Assembly: GCA_000310025.1 (NCBI GenBank)
Contig: FN649727.1
Location: 6,860,796-6,918,557, forward strand
Direction: 5' to 3'
Source of the DNA: Ectocarpus siliculosus
Taxonomy: Eukaryota; Sar; Phaeophyceae; Ectocarpales; Ectocarpaceae
DNA: 57,762 nt
A program made the position numbers and the translations under genes. Below are positions 57,466 through 57,762 of this stretch, one piece after another. The notes beneath the pieces are model-generated. The model ran no database searches, was not told where the DNA came from, and saw only the letters and a list, made by a program, of their open reading frames with translations. Position 1 is the first letter of the stretch. Each line of letters opens with the position of its first letter.

Positions 57466-57762
57466 GGGGGGGGGGGGGGTTACCCGTTTTTTATGTCGGG
57501 GGGGGGGGGGGGGGGGGGGCCCCGGTCCGGCCAACTTTTTTTTTAAACCCTTGGGGGGGGGGGGAAGGGGGGAAACCCCACCCCCCCCCTTCGGGGGGGG
57601 GGGCGGGGCCCCCCTTTTTTCCCGGAAAAAAAACCTAAAAAAAAACCCCCCGGGGGGGGGGGTTTGCCAAAAGTTAAATTTTTCCCCCGGGTTTTCCCCC
57701 CGGGCGGGGGGGGGGGGCCCCCCCCCCCGGGCCCGGGGGGGGGGCCCGGGGGGGTTTTCCTG
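57466..57762. other. Contig-end homopolymer junk
   Basis: Immediately after the exon 4 donor the sequence collapses into long G and C runs broken by short A/T runs, unlike anything else in the window. This looks like an assembly artefact, probably poly-G from two-colour short reads, not biology. The C run at 1-17 may be the same thing. Confidence 0.85.

Noticed and set aside
1-57762. CRISPR array, prokaryotic operon or integrated large DNA virus
   Set aside because: No spaced direct repeats with unique spacers, no bacterial-style gene packing, and no viral structural or replication genes were seen; every recognised gene is spliced and eukaryotic.

Overview
The window is nuclear DNA from an intron-rich photosynthetic stramenopile, most likely a brown alga. 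Three things point there. A fucoxanthin-chlorophyll-type light-harvesting protein has a diatom/brown-alga style plastid presequence (49899-53120). Coding exons are GC-rich and separated by phase-respecting introns of a few hundred bases to 2 kb. The genes are all eukaryotic types. Genus cannot be told from the sequence. I rebuilt exons by eye from splice sites, reading phase and remembered family alignments; no search was run.

Layout, left to right. (1) 33-1967, minus: first exons of a type I DnaJ co-chaperone, cut by the window edge. (2) 2528-16848, plus: a complete 21-exon Argonaute (962 aa) with an RGG-rich N-terminus and the full DEDH slicer tetrad. (3) 18872-22720, minus: a VRK/CK1-like protein kinase in five exons, with an apparent one-base frameshift near its basic tail. 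(4) 22.7-27.3 kb: no gene recognised; a large inverted-repeat (foldback) element ends about 50 bp from a tRNA-Gly(GCC). (5) 27976-36082, plus: a BRE/BABAM2 homologue, whose introns hold a 602-bp N gap and an antisense, 5'-truncated, frameshifted non-LTR retrotransposon (30627-34118). (6) 37873-49574, minus: a TPR protein matching anaphase-promoting complex subunit 7. (7) 49899-53120, plus: the light-harvesting gene in four exons, divergent from APC7 across 324 bp. (8) 55157-57461, plus: the start of an acidic-loop plus ankyrin protein, cut by the window edge. The last ~300 bases are homopolymer junk.

The genes are unrelated housekeeping, RNA-silencing and photosynthesis genes, each with its own promoter; there is no operon. 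Two pairs are divergent with short shared upstream regions (DnaJ/AGO, APC7/LHC) and two are convergent (AGO/VRK, BABAM2/APC7).

The most interesting structures are non-coding. Two long inverted repeats sit back to back in Argonaute intron 9. Tandem arrays in Argonaute introns 15 and 17 start at the 5' splice site. The 2.5-kb foldback element has a nested insertion. The octamer ACAGCAGT/ACTGCTGT occurs about thirty times where about two are expected.
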